DNA of 64,000 nucleotides from Hyphomicrobiales bacterium (GTDB taxonomy: Bacteria; Pseudomonadota; Alphaproteobacteria; Rhizobiales; Rhizobiaceae), in the NCBI GenBank assembly GCA_900468805.1, contig UEIF01000021.1, positions 373,397 through 437,396 on the forward strand. The letters run 5' to 3'. Made by a program: the position numbers and the translations under genes. Below, piece by piece: positions 43,858 through 51,827 of the stretch. The stretch's first letter is position 1, and every line of letters starts with the position of its first letter. The notes below the pieces were generated by a model that ran no database searches, was not told where the DNA came from, and worked only from the letters and a program-made list of their open reading frames with translations.

Positions 43858-44172
43858 ATGAAGACGAGAATCGGTGGTGTAGTAGGTCTCGTCATGATGA
43901 TGGCGGCCCTTGCCGGCTGTATTGACCGTGCCAATGCGCCGGTGCTCGTGCCGGTCGCTTCGCCCGTCAATCCGCCTGGTGTCACTCACGCCCTTTGTAT
44001 GTCCGATGCCAACGCCATGTACGACGAGGCGAACAAGCAGTATGACCTGCGTGCGCAGATGACCGGCCACCGCGATGCCGTGGAACGGGAAACCAATGCG
44101 AGCGGCGCCGCCCATCGGCAATACCGCTCCTGCGTCGCAAGCCAAGGCTACCGTCCTTTGTACGCCAATTGA
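43858..44172 (+). CDS. Small putative lipoprotein
   Basis: 104 residues with a lipoprotein signal: basic MKTRIGG, a hydrophobic core, and lipobox LAGC with Cys21. The mature part has a Pro/Val-rich stretch, then a helical segment with two further Cys (ALCMSDAN and YRSCVASQGYRPL), possibly disulphide-bonded. The C-terminal block resembles the motif seen in many short rhizobial lipoproteins. ATG 43858 follows CGGAGGATTGG. No function is assigned. It is the first of three small exported-protein genes. Confidence 0.7.
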   Translation: MKTRIGGVVGLVMMMAALAGCIDRANAPVLVPVASPVNPPGVTHALCMSDANAMYDEANKQYDLRAQMTGHRDAVERETNASGAAHRQYRSCVASQGYRPLYAN

Positions 44173-44370
44173 GAACAGTGAATTCACGCACCCGATGAAT
44201 TGCCGCAGGTGACTGCTCGCGCGGCTTTGTAAATCGCAATTTTGATTTTTTGTGTCTTCCAGTCACGCCGGATCGCCTGCAATCACGAGTTTAGGAAGCT
44301 GCGTGTGATGGTGGAACTTCGCCCGTATCGAACGCATTTTTCATAGGCAAACCCAGAAGGAGGGTTTCTC

Positions 44371-44742
44371 ATGAAAATGCTCAATATGGCTCCGTCCGCC
44401 TTTGCGCTCAGCGCTCTTCTCGCCCTCTCGTCTACCGTTACAGCGCTGGCGGCGCCCGTTCAGCAGACCCAGATCCCCGTCCCATCGAACGTGGAAATGG
44501 TGCAATATAAAGCACATGCCGCTTACTGGCATGGCTATCGTGGCTCCGCTACGGAACGCCCCGGGACCCGCCGTCATTCAGATGGCTTCTGGTATCCGCT
44601 TGCTGCGTTCGGCGTCGAAGCCGGCACCACGGGCTCGATTGTCCCCAAACCCGAGAACCGCCCCGAACCTAAGACTATGTGCAATCCTGAATTTAGTGGA
44701 TCGATCGGCCCCGGCAGCATGCCTTGTGATAACGGCTATTGA
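44371..44742 (+). CDS. Small exported protein, unknown
   Basis: 123 residues with a signal peptide (about 1-28, ending TALAAP). The mature sequence is rich in Gly, Pro and aromatic residues (YWHGYRGS, RHSDGFWYPLAAFG) and has two Cys near the end (MCNPEFSG and MPCDNGY). It resembles GYRG-type exported proteins of rhizobia, without known function. AGAAGGAGGG lies upstream of the ATG, and an intrinsic terminator follows the stop, so it is a single-gene unit. Confidence 0.72.
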   Translation: MKMLNMAPSAFALSALLALSSTVTALAAPVQQTQIPVPSNVEMVQYKAHAAYWHGYRGSATERPGTRRHSDGFWYPLAAFGVEAGTTGSIVPKPENRPEPKTMCNPEFSGSIGPGSMPCDNGY

Positions 44743-44753
44743 GCCGGCAAAGA

Positions 44754-44778
44754 AAAGGCGGCGAAAAGCCGCCTTTTT
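44754..44778 (+). terminator. Terminator after small exported protein gene
   Basis: A nine-bp stem AAAGGCGGC/GCCGCCTTT (44754-44762 with 44768-44776) with loop GAAAA and T5. Confidence 0.8.
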
Positions 44779-44896
44779 CTTGCGCGCTGCCGAATCTCAC
44801 GTATCCGTGATCGCTGTTGCAGCGCAGTAGAATATGACAATTTCGCTTCCTAGCTCCTTGGCGTAAACTCCAACAATCCTCCCAAGGAGAGATGAA

Positions 44897-45172
44897 ATGA
44901 TCAACGTATTGAAGAATGGTCTCGTGGCTGTAGCCTTAGGCGCAATCATCAGCGTTTCGGCTTTCGCATCTGCCAACGCAGCTTCGGCTGAACAGCAGCA
45001 GATCGTAAAGCAGCACAAGAACACCAACGCTCGCAACGAGCCCCGCACGACCGGTTCGGTCAACGGCGCATCCCGCAGCTCGGCGCCTTACCAGTATAGC
45101 CCGAAGAAGACGCTCAACATGGCTTGCGGCCTGCGCTTCAATCCGACCAGCAGCTCGGGTTGCAACTACTAA
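44897..45172 (+). CDS. Small exported protein, unknown
   Basis: 91 residues with a signal peptide of about 29 (ending ANAAS). The mature part is hydrophilic and Ser/Asn/Gln rich, and ends in MACGLRFNPTSSSGCNY with two Cys that could pair. It starts at ATG 44897 after AAGGAGAG. A terminator 55 bases after the stop closes the unit. Its final -CNY/-DNGY-type ending recalls the preceding gene, which hints at common origin, but similarity is slight. Confidence 0.72.
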   Translation: MINVLKNGLVAVALGAIISVSAFASANAASAEQQQIVKQHKNTNARNEPRTTGSVNGASRSSAPYQYSPKKTLNMACGLRFNPTSSSGCNY

Positions 45173-45610
45173 GTCTGAGGGCATAAGGCGGAGGGGAATG
45201 GGACTGACGTCCCTGCCGCGAAAGAGGGCAGCCTCCATGGCTGCCTTTTCATTCCAGGAAAGCCTCGGTCACGGTGTCAGAGGAAAGGCCGGTCAGATCT
45301 TCGCAGACCTGCCACAGCTTTCACCAGACCGTCTTTTCCTGCGCTATGCGAACGATCAATTTGCCGACACGCTTCTGCCAGCTCAGCCCCGTACGCAGGC
45401 TGACTGTTCGCGCTTAACCGGAATGGGCAACGGTGCCCACCAGATTTATTGCACTAATTGCAAAAATGCATTAGATATAAAAATACACGAAATGTTGTTG
45501 GAAACAGGCATGCGCGAAAACCATGGATTGACGGGGCTGCCTTTGAATTGCCATGCTGCAGGAGATCGTCGCATCGATAGTCAATCGCATTTCAGACGGG
45601 TGGGATAATC
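45173..45610. other. Intergenic region before pmtA-like gene
   Basis: 438 bases. Apart from the terminator above, it has a TGGGCA/TGCCCA hairpin (45424-45429 with 45434-45439) and an AT-rich stretch (45440-45490) that could hold the promoter of the methyltransferase gene, for example TTGCAC and TAGATA at 17-base spacing. An open frame crosses it but lacks family features and runs through the terminator. Confidence 0.4.
45227..45249 (+). terminator. Terminator after second small exported protein gene
   Basis: A seven-bp GC-rich stem (45227-45233 with 45239-45245), loop TCCAT, then T4. Confidence 0.75.
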
Positions 45611-46270
45611 ATGATCGCAAACAGTGCATTCTCCGATTTCATGCATTTTTTCCGTTCGTGGCTGAGCAACCCGCTGAGGGTAGCCGCCATCGCGCCCTCC
45701 GGTGACTCGCTCGCGCGCATCATGACCAGCGAGATCGCTGCTCTGGATGGTCCGATCATCGAGCTCGGTCCGGGTACCGGTGTCTTTACCCGCGCGCTGC
45801 TTGCGCGCGGCATCAGCGAGTGCGACCTGACGCTCATCGAATACGGTCCCGAGTTCATCGGGTCGCTTCAGAAGCGCTTCCCCGATGCGCGTGTCCTGCA
45901 GATGGACGCCGGCCATCTGGCACAGGCCAATATTTTCGAGGGTGAACCCGTCGGTGCCGTCGTCAGCGGTCTGCCGCTTCTTTCCATGTCACCGCGCAAG
46001 ATCGCCTCGATCCTTGCCGGGGCCTTCGTCTATATGCGGGCCGGCGGCGCCTTTTATCAGTTTACCTATGGGCCGCGTTGTCCCGTGCCGCGTCCGATCC
46101 TCGACCGTCTGGGCCTGAAGGCGACGCGTATCGGCGGCACGGTTAGAAACCTGCCGCCAGCCTCCGTCTACCGGATTTCACGCCGCAGGCCGCTTGAGCT
46201 CTCGCGTGAGCGTTTCAAATTTCGTAGCAGCGGAGTGGATATGGAGATCGCCGCTGAAGCGGACGACTGA
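45611..46270 (+). CDS. PmtA-like SAM-dependent methyltransferase
   Basis: 219 residues, class I methyltransferase. The SAM motif is IIELGPGTGVFTRALLARG, with the acidic ribose ligand in LIEYGPEF. The N-terminus FFRSWLSNPLRVAAIAPSG is characteristic of the rhizobial phosphatidylethanolamine N-methyltransferase (PmtA) and related KsgA-like proteins. PmtA makes phosphatidylcholine, important for plant interaction. The N-terminal amphipathic segment would bind the membrane. Substrate assignment is by resemblance only; another lipid methyltransferase is possible. The TetR gene follows 10 bases later. Confidence 0.8.
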   Translation: MIANSAFSDFMHFFRSWLSNPLRVAAIAPSGDSLARIMTSEIAALDGPIIELGPGTGVFTRALLARGISECDLTLIEYGPEFIGSLQKRFPDARVLQMDAGHLAQANIFEGEPVGAVVSGLPLLSMSPRKIASILAGAFVYMRAGGAFYQFTYGPRCPVPRPILDRLGLKATRIGGTVRNLPPASVYRISRRRPLELSRERFKFRSSGVDMEIAAEADD

Positions 46271-46280
46271 ATGACCGCTG

Positions 46281-46937
46281 ATGGAAATGACCGAGAAGAA
46301 ACAGCCTGAAGCCGTCGAGGGCAGGCGTGAGCGCAAGCGTCGCCAGACCCGCGAGCGCATTGAGCAGGCAGCGATGACCCTCTTCATGGAGCGCGGCTTC
46401 GACGCGACCACCATCGAGGAGATTACCGAGGCAGCCGATGTCTCGAAGCGCAGTTTCTTCGATTATTTCCCGTCGAAGGAAGAAGTCGTCTTCGCCTGGC
46501 AGGATTCCTTCGCTGATCGCCTGATGGCGGCGATTGCCGCACGTCCGGCCGGCGAATCCCCCGTCAAGGCCGTCGAGGAAGCCCTTATCGTCACTGTAAC
46601 CGCCTCGGCTGACGAGCGCGCTCTTGCGCTCAGTGAACTGATCCATTGCACCCCAACCCTCAAGGCCCGTGATCAGCTCAAATATGCCAAGCTGGAGCAG
46701 AAGCTGACCGAGGCGCTGATTGCTCGCAGCGGCGGCGATCCGCGTGCACGCGCGCGCATGCGCTTGCTTTCGGCTGTTGTCATCGGCGCGCTGCGCGTTG
46801 GCGGAGAGCTGTGGCAGCAGCGCGTGGCAGGTACTTCGACTGAAAGCATCTCGATGGAAGCCTTTGCACGCGAGATTTTTGGTGGGCTCTGGAAGATGCT
46901 GGCCGAATTCGGTGAAGAAGCAAAATCCCGGCTCTAG
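46281..46937 (+). CDS. TetR-family transcriptional regulator
   Basis: 218 residues. The N-terminal TetR helix-turn-helix reads RERIEQAAMTLFMERGFDAT with DVSKRSFFDYFPSKEE after it. The C-terminal ligand domain is short and helical. The start may be ATG 46281 or 46287. It sits between the methyltransferase gene and an SDR remnant, and could have controlled the latter. The operator was not identified. Confidence 0.92.
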   Translation: MEMTEKKQPEAVEGRRERKRRQTRERIEQAAMTLFMERGFDATTIEEITEAADVSKRSFFDYFPSKEEVVFAWQDSFADRLMAAIAARPAGESPVKAVEEALIVTVTASADERALALSELIHCTPTLKARDQLKYAKLEQKLTEALIARSGGDPRARARMRLLSAVVIGALRVGGELWQQRVAGTSTESISMEAFAREIFGGLWKMLAEFGEEAKSRL

Positions 46938-46969
46938 GTAATTCCGCGCCTGGACGATCACTCATTCTG

Positions 46970-47602
46970 TTGCGGCGCTTCCGATCGGTCCTCTCGCAGG
47001 AAGTCGATGAGGCGCGCAGCTTCGCCGGATATGGCCACGAAGACCTCGTCGAGAAATCGACGATGGAAGAGCTGCATCAGTTTGAGGTCAACATTTTCGG
47101 TCCGGTGGCTGTCATGCAGTCGGTCCTGCCCTATATGCGCAAGCGCCGCAGCGACCATATCCTCAATATCACCTCGATGGACGGGATCATCACCATGCCG
47201 GGCATCGCTTTCCATCATGCCAGCAAGTTCGCCCTCGAGGGCATTTCCGAAAGCCTCGGCGGGGAGATCAAGAGCGTTGGCATTCACGTGACCGGCATCG
47301 AACCCGGTGGCTTCCGCATCGATTGGGCCGGCCGCTCGATGCTGCGTGCTGAGCGCTCGCTCGCCGATTGTGATGAGGTCTTTGAGCCGCGGCGCCAGCG
47401 CCGCCTCGAACGCAACGGTAACCAGCCGGGCGATCCGAAAAAGGCAGCTGCCGCGATGCTGAGGCTCATTGCATCCGACAATCCGCCAGCCCATCTGTTG
47501 CTTGGGGGTGACGCGATCAGCCTCGTTCGTGCGAAGCTCGGCTATCTCAAGACCGAATTCGACGCCCGGGAGCCGGTCTCCAGCTCCACCGATTTTGAGT
47601 GA
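46970..47602 (+). pseudogene. N-terminally truncated SDR gene remnant
   Basis: From about 47020 the translation aligns with the 31986-32831 dehydrogenase (GYGHEDLVEKS against GYGHEGTLEES, then NITSM, WAGRSM and HLLLGGDAISL). The cofactor-binding first 85 or so residues, including TGxxxGxG, are absent; the preceding 50 bases show no trace of them. The catalytic Tyr is replaced by His (HASKF in place of YCGSKF), so even the retained part should be inactive. The frame is otherwise open, implying a fairly recent deletion or a moonlighting remnant. Confidence 0.8.
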
Positions 47603-47628
47603 TTTATTGACCAAGAGAGGAAAAGACG

Positions 47629-48510
47629 ATGAGCGATTACAATGCAGCGAAATCCGGTACCTTCAAGATCGGTGGCGATCTGGAAGTCAATCGCCTCGGC
47701 TTCGGGGCCATGCGCATTACCGGCGATGGCATCTGGGGCAATCCTGCCGACCACGACGAATCGATCCGTACGCTGAAGCGTTTGCCGGAACTCGGCGTCA
47801 ACTTCATCGATACGGCTGATTCCTATGGTCCTGACGTTTCCGAATGGCTGATCAAGGAAGCGCTTCATCCCTACAAGAAAGGCCTCGTCGTCGCCACCAA
47901 GGGCGGTCTGACGCGCCACGGTCCCAATATCTGGCTGCCGCTCGGCCGTCCGGAATATCTGATCCAGCAGGTGCACAAGAGCCTGCGCAATCTCGGTGTC
48001 GAGCAGATAGATCTCTGGCAGCTTCACCGTATCGATCCGAAGGTTCCGGCAAAGGAACAGTTCGACACGATCAAGTCGCTGCTCGATTCCGGCCTCATCC
48101 GCCATGCGGGCTTGAGCGAAGTTTCGGTCGCCGATATCGAAGCAGCCTCCAAGGTCTTCAAGGTTGCTACGGTCCAGAACCGCTACAACCTCGTCGACCG
48201 CACCAGCGAGGATGTGCTCGACTATTGCGCTAAGCACAATATCGGCTTCATTCCCTGGTATCCGCTGGCGGCCGGCGATCTTGCAAAGCCAGGCTCGCTG
48301 CTCGATACGATCGCCAAGAAGCATAATGCGGCCCCGAGCCAGATCGCGCTGGACTGGGTTCTGAAGCGCAGCCCTGTCATGCTGCCGATCCCCGGCACGT
48401 CCAAGGTCAAGCACCTGGAAGAAAACGTCGCTGCCGTTGATATCACGCTGTCGGACGAAGAGTTCACCGCGCTCGACGCAGAAGGCAAGAAGCTCTTCAA
48501 GGCCGCCTGA
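47629..48510 (+). CDS. Aldo/keto reductase
   Basis: 293-residue NADPH-dependent TIM barrel. The catalytic tetrad is visible: Asp and Tyr in FIDTADSYG, Lys in VVATKGG, His in WQLHRID. The C-terminal NADP site contains PIPGTSKVKHLEENV. The group is close to YdbC/pyridoxal-reductase-like AKRs; the substrate is unknown. AGAGAGGAAAAGACG precedes the ATG, 26 bases after the SDR remnant. A terminator follows. Confidence 0.93.
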   Translation: MSDYNAAKSGTFKIGGDLEVNRLGFGAMRITGDGIWGNPADHDESIRTLKRLPELGVNFIDTADSYGPDVSEWLIKEALHPYKKGLVVATKGGLTRHGPNIWLPLGRPEYLIQQVHKSLRNLGVEQIDLWQLHRIDPKVPAKEQFDTIKSLLDSGLIRHAGLSEVSVADIEAASKVFKVATVQNRYNLVDRTSEDVLDYCAKHNIGFIPWYPLAAGDLAKPGSLLDTIAKKHNAAPSQIALDWVLKRSPVMLPIPGTSKVKHLEENVAAVDITLSDEEFTALDAEGKKLFKAA

Positions 48511-48532
48511 TAAGCATGAAATCACGCATGGA

Positions 48533-48560
48533 ACGGCCGCGGTTTCAGCCGCGGCCGTTT
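48533..48560 (+). terminator. Terminator after aldo/keto reductase
   Basis: A ten-bp perfect stem ACGGCCGCGG/CCGCGGCCGT (48533-48542 with 48549-48558) with loop TTTCAG and a short T-run. Confidence 0.8.
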
Positions 48561-48867
48561 TCGTTTCGCGCCGCGCCGTCATTTCTCGCGTGACGTCGAG
48601 AAAGGACGCGCAGAGTTGGCAGCGCGTCCCGGTGGCCCGAATAATGGAGGCAGGGCTCGAGAAGTACGTCAGCCGGTCTGTCGCGAGACATGGCTCCCAC
48701 ATTTTGCGACCAAACCTGTGTGGATTTCATATGCGGGCACAATTTGCGCAATAATTTGACCATCTGATCAAAGGTGCCGCAAAATGAGGCGCGCACATGA
48801 TGCCGGCGAGGCAAGCATTGCGCCCAATGCATTGCTGCATTGCGGTAATTTCGCTATTCTCCATCAA
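48561..48867. other. Intergenic region upstream of the sRNA
   Basis: About 300 bases without a recognisable gene. The right end holds the sRNA promoter. Several ATTGC repeats occur at 48816-48845, just upstream of and within the promoter. Confidence 0.45.
48832..48860 (+). promoter_or_regulatory. Candidate promoter of the sRNA
   Basis: TTGCTG (48832-48837) and TATTCT (48855-48860) are separated by 17 bases. Start would be near 48868. Confidence 0.55.
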
Positions 48868-49005
48868 ATGAATTGGGTATTAATGATCTCGAAGGCAGCG
48901 CACTCCTCCTCCCAGCGCTCCTTCATCGGACTGACAACACTCCTCCTCCCAGTTGTCAGTCAGGATCAAGAGCCCGATGCACCTCCTCCCGCGTCGGGCT
49001 CTTTT
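48868..49005 (+). ncRNA. Trans-acting sRNA with three anti-SD loops (alpha-r14/NfeR1-like)
   Basis: No plausible protein here, but three successive hairpins each expose CCTCCTCCC, the complement of a Shine-Dalgarno sequence. Hairpin 1 pairs 48891-48895 and 48897-48901 with 48915-48924 (motif 48905-48913). Hairpin 2 pairs 48931-48938 with 48952-48959 (motif 48942-48950). Hairpin 3 pairs 48968-48977 with 48994-49003 (motif 48982-48990) and is followed by Ts, so it is also the terminator. I recall this design from the rhizobial alpha-r14 family, including S. meliloti NfeR1, which represses translation of transport mRNAs. The 5' end is inferred from the promoter. Confidence 0.85.
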
Positions 49006-49134
49006 CTATTCCGGATCATTTTTTCCCAAACCTTCGTAAAATTGACTCCGTCCCTGGCCTCGGACTATCTGGAGGCGCGCGGCAAGCGCATGTCGGTGGC
49101 TTGGCGCGATGACGCCTGAACCTGCGGAGAAGTC

Positions 49135-50412
49135 ATGATCGGCAGATGCGGCGTTTCTCGCAAAGCCCATGCAACCCTACTTGTCCTGTGCGTCGGCCTC
49201 GCTTCCTGCGGGCGGCCGATCGGTGTCATGCAGGCGGCCGGCACGGTTCCACCGGGTACGTCGCGAGTCGATCTGCTGGTGGCGACAACGCGCGCTGCCG
49301 ATGAAAATCCGGCCGTGCTCTTCTCCGGCGAGCGCGGCACCGGGCTAAGGGTCGATGCCGTCGATGTCTCCATTCCACCGGAAGCCAATCGCAAGGCCGG
49401 GCAAGTGCAATGGCCTCGTCGTCTGCCCGCCAATCCTCTCAAGGATTTCGTCACCGTCGCGGTCGATCCGCTGGATGGGGAGAAAGCGGGAGAGGGCTGG
49501 CTGAGGACGCATATGCCAAAAAGCAAGCGGGTCCTCATCTTCGTCCATGGCTTCAACAATCGCTATGAGGATGCGGTCTATCGATTCGCGCAGATCGTCC
49601 ATGATTCGCATGCCGATGTTGCGCCCGTCGTTTTCACCTGGCCCTCGCGCGCCAGCATTTTCGACTATAACTACGACAAGGAAAGCACCAACTATTCGCG
49701 CGATGCGCTGGAAGAGTTGCTGCGGCGCACGGCCAACAATCCGGCGGTGGCCGATATCACAGTCATGGCCCACTCCATGGGCACGTGGCTGACGGTAGAG
49801 GCTCTTCGCCAGATGGCGATCCGCGACGGACACGTTGCCTCGAAGATCAACAATGTCATTCTTGCCTCGCCGGATCTCGATGTCGATGTGTTCGGCCGAC
49901 AGTTCCAGAGCCTCGGCAAGGACAAGCCGCATTTCACCATCTTCGTCTCGCAGGACGACCGGGCGCTGGCGCTCTCCCGCCGCATCTCGGGCAATGTCGA
50001 TCGCCTCGGCCAGATCGATCCCTCCGCCGAACCCTATCGCAGCAAACTGGAAGCGGCGGGCATCACCGTGCTCGATCTCACCAAGCTGAAGACCGGCGAT
50101 CGCCTGAACCATGGCAAGTTTGCCGAAAGCCCAGAAGTGGTGAAGCTCATCGGCGATCGGCTGATTGCCGGCCAGACAATTACGGATTCCGAAGTGGGCC
50201 TCGGCGAGGCGGTTGGCGCCGTTGCTATCGGCGCTGCCCAGACGGCCGGCAGTGCGGTCAGCCTTGCCGTCAGCACACCGATTGCCATCTTCGATCCCCG
50301 CACCCGCCGCAACTACGATGCTCAGGTGCGCCGTCTCGGTCAGTCGATGAACAATACTGTGGGTTCCGTGGGCGATAGTGTCGGCGCGGGGGTGCCGGAA
50401 ACCGCTCAGTAA
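49135..50412 (+). CDS. Alpha/beta-hydrolase lipoprotein (DUF900)
   Basis: 425 residues. The N-terminal lipoprotein signal has lipobox LASC (Cys25). The DUF900 hydrolase domain (about 130-330) has the oxyanion FVHGFNNRYEDA, the nucleophile elbow AHSMGTW (Ser) and a C-terminal acidic/His region. It is probably an outer-membrane-linked esterase or lipase-like enzyme; the substrate is unknown. The last 60 residues are Ala/Gly/Val rich. It lies 130 bp after the sRNA on the same strand. Confidence 0.85.
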   Translation: MIGRCGVSRKAHATLLVLCVGLASCGRPIGVMQAAGTVPPGTSRVDLLVATTRAADENPAVLFSGERGTGLRVDAVDVSIPPEANRKAGQVQWPRRLPANPLKDFVTVAVDPLDGEKAGEGWLRTHMPKSKRVLIFVHGFNNRYEDAVYRFAQIVHDSHADVAPVVFTWPSRASIFDYNYDKESTNYSRDALEELLRRTANNPAVADITVMAHSMGTWLTVEALRQMAIRDGHVASKINNVILASPDLDVDVFGRQFQSLGKDKPHFTIFVSQDDRALALSRRISGNVDRLGQIDPSAEPYRSKLEAAGITVLDLTKLKTGDRLNHGKFAESPEVVKLIGDRLIAGQTITDSEVGLGEAVGAVAIGAAQTAGSAVSLAVSTPIAIFDPRTRRNYDAQVRRLGQSMNNTVGSVGDSVGAGVPETAQ

Positions 50413-50489
50413 AAAACCATAGGCATTCGCTTCGTTGTGATATATCACGTCGCGAGCGGCAATCGACTCTGCCGTGCGGTGGGTTAGAC

Positions 50490-51740
50490 ATGGCGAATGA
50501 AATCAATAAGACGGTGGCTGTCGTCGGCGCCGGTGTGGTCGGCGCTTCGATTGCTTTCGAGCTGCAGCGGCGCGGTTATCAGGTCACTTTAATCGACAAG
50601 GGCGAGCCGGGCAGGGGAACCTCCTACGGCAATATGGCGAGCATCGCGCTCGACTTCGCAGCCGGCTCCGGTCCTTCAACCTGGAAGAAACTGCCGCGCT
50701 GGCTGATCGATCCGGAAGGCCCGGTCTGGCTACGGCCATCCTATGCGCCGAAAATCCTGCCATGGTTCCTGCGTTTCCTCGCTGCCGGCCGTCCCTCGCG
50801 CCTGAGAGAAATCGAGGATGCGGGCATGAGCCTCTCCAAAATTGCTCTCGGTAATATCAGCGCCATGCTCGATGCCATTGGCGCTCCCGAGTTGATGACC
50901 GAGGAAGGCTGCCTGGCGATCTACGAAACCGAGGCCGAATTCGATGCGGATCGCGGCCACCTCGAATTGATGCGGCGCTATGGCATGGAATTCGAGGTGC
51001 TGAGCAACGGTGCCATCCAGTATTACGAGCCGACCCTTTCGCCGAAAATCGCCAAGGCCGTGCTGTTGCCGGACAACAAGTCGATCCGCGATCCCTACAA
51101 GCTTGTCGTGAAGCTCACTGACGCCGCAAAGGCTGCAGGCGCAAGCTTCGTTTCCGGGCAGGTCAAGACCGTGGAGCGCAAGGGCGAAGGCAAGACAGCC
51201 GTCCACCTCGAAAATGGCAATCGCATCGAAGCCGATAAGGTCATCCTCGCGGCCGGTGTCCATACGCGCTTCCTTGCGGCTGCCCTTGGCGAGCCGATCC
51301 CGCTCGAAACCGAGCGCGGCTACCATACGCAGATCATGCAGCCCGGCATTTCCATGCGCTATTCGGTGATCTGGCCGCATCGCGCCTTCATGGTCACGCC
51401 GACGGCCGGCGGCATCCGCGTTGGCGGCAACGTCGAGCTGGCCGGGCTGACGGCCGCGCCCGATTTCCGTCGTCCGCGCGCGCTGGTGCGCCATGCGCAG
51501 CGTATCCTGCCCGATCTCCAGGTTCAGGACACCAGCGAATGGATGGGCCATCGCCCGGCGCTGCCGGATACGATCCCGATCATCTCGCCCTCTTCGAAAA
51601 TACCTGGCGTCTTCTATGCGACCGGCCACGGCCATCTCGGTCTGACCTATTCGGCAACGACAGCGCGGCTGATCGCGGATATGGTGGCCGGCGTCAAAAC
51701 ATCAGTTGATATCAAGCCATTCCGCATCAACAGGTACTAG
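50490..51740 (+). CDS. FAD-dependent D-amino-acid dehydrogenase-like oxidoreductase
   Basis: 416-residue DadA/DAO-type flavoprotein. The dinucleotide motif is VVGAGVVGASIAFELQRRG near the N-terminus. The C-terminal FAD segment has WMGHRPALPDTIP and FYATGHGHLGLTYSA, both diagnostic. Its neighbour is a proline-racemase-family gene, and in such clusters this enzyme oxidises D-hydroxyproline or other D-imino acids. That substrate is inferred from context. An SDR 3' remnant lies directly after the stop. Confidence 0.9.
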   Translation: MANEINKTVAVVGAGVVGASIAFELQRRGYQVTLIDKGEPGRGTSYGNMASIALDFAAGSGPSTWKKLPRWLIDPEGPVWLRPSYAPKILPWFLRFLAAGRPSRLREIEDAGMSLSKIALGNISAMLDAIGAPELMTEEGCLAIYETEAEFDADRGHLELMRRYGMEFEVLSNGAIQYYEPTLSPKIAKAVLLPDNKSIRDPYKLVVKLTDAAKAAGASFVSGQVKTVERKGEGKTAVHLENGNRIEADKVILAAGVHTRFLAAALGEPIPLETERGYHTQIMQPGISMRYSVIWPHRAFMVTPTAGGIRVGGNVELAGLTAAPDFRRPRALVRHAQRILPDLQVQDTSEWMGHRPALPDTIPIISPSSKIPGVFYATGHGHLGLTYSATTARLIADMVAGVKTSVDIKPFRINRY

Positions 51741-51824
51741 GGCTGTCGTGCCGGCGCCCTCGTCACCGGGAAAAATATCCGCGTCGATGGCGGCATCACG
51801 CGTCACGTCCGATTTGGAGTTTGA
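51741..51824 (+). pseudogene. 3' remnant of a short-chain dehydrogenase gene
   Basis: After the flavoprotein stop, a frame of 27 codons reads to TGA 51824 and contains ALVTGKNIRVDGGITRHV, a near-standard C-terminus of classical SDRs (typically TGQxIxVDGG). The rest of the gene is missing, and there is no start codon. It is a relic left by deletion between the flavoprotein and racemase-family genes. Confidence 0.7.
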
Positions 51825-51827
51825 AAG

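Noticed and set aside
43474..44187. 237-residue minus-strand frame after tRNA-Arg
   Set aside because: Overlaps the lipoprotein gene on the other strand, and its translation has no recognisable domain or compositional support.
45198..45608. 136-residue plus-strand frame before the PmtA-like gene
   Set aside because: Begins before and passes through a strong terminator, and shows no family features.
48784..49119. Open frame covering the sRNA
   Set aside because: It runs through three hairpins and an intrinsic terminator and has no ribosome site; the RNA interpretation explains the sequence better.
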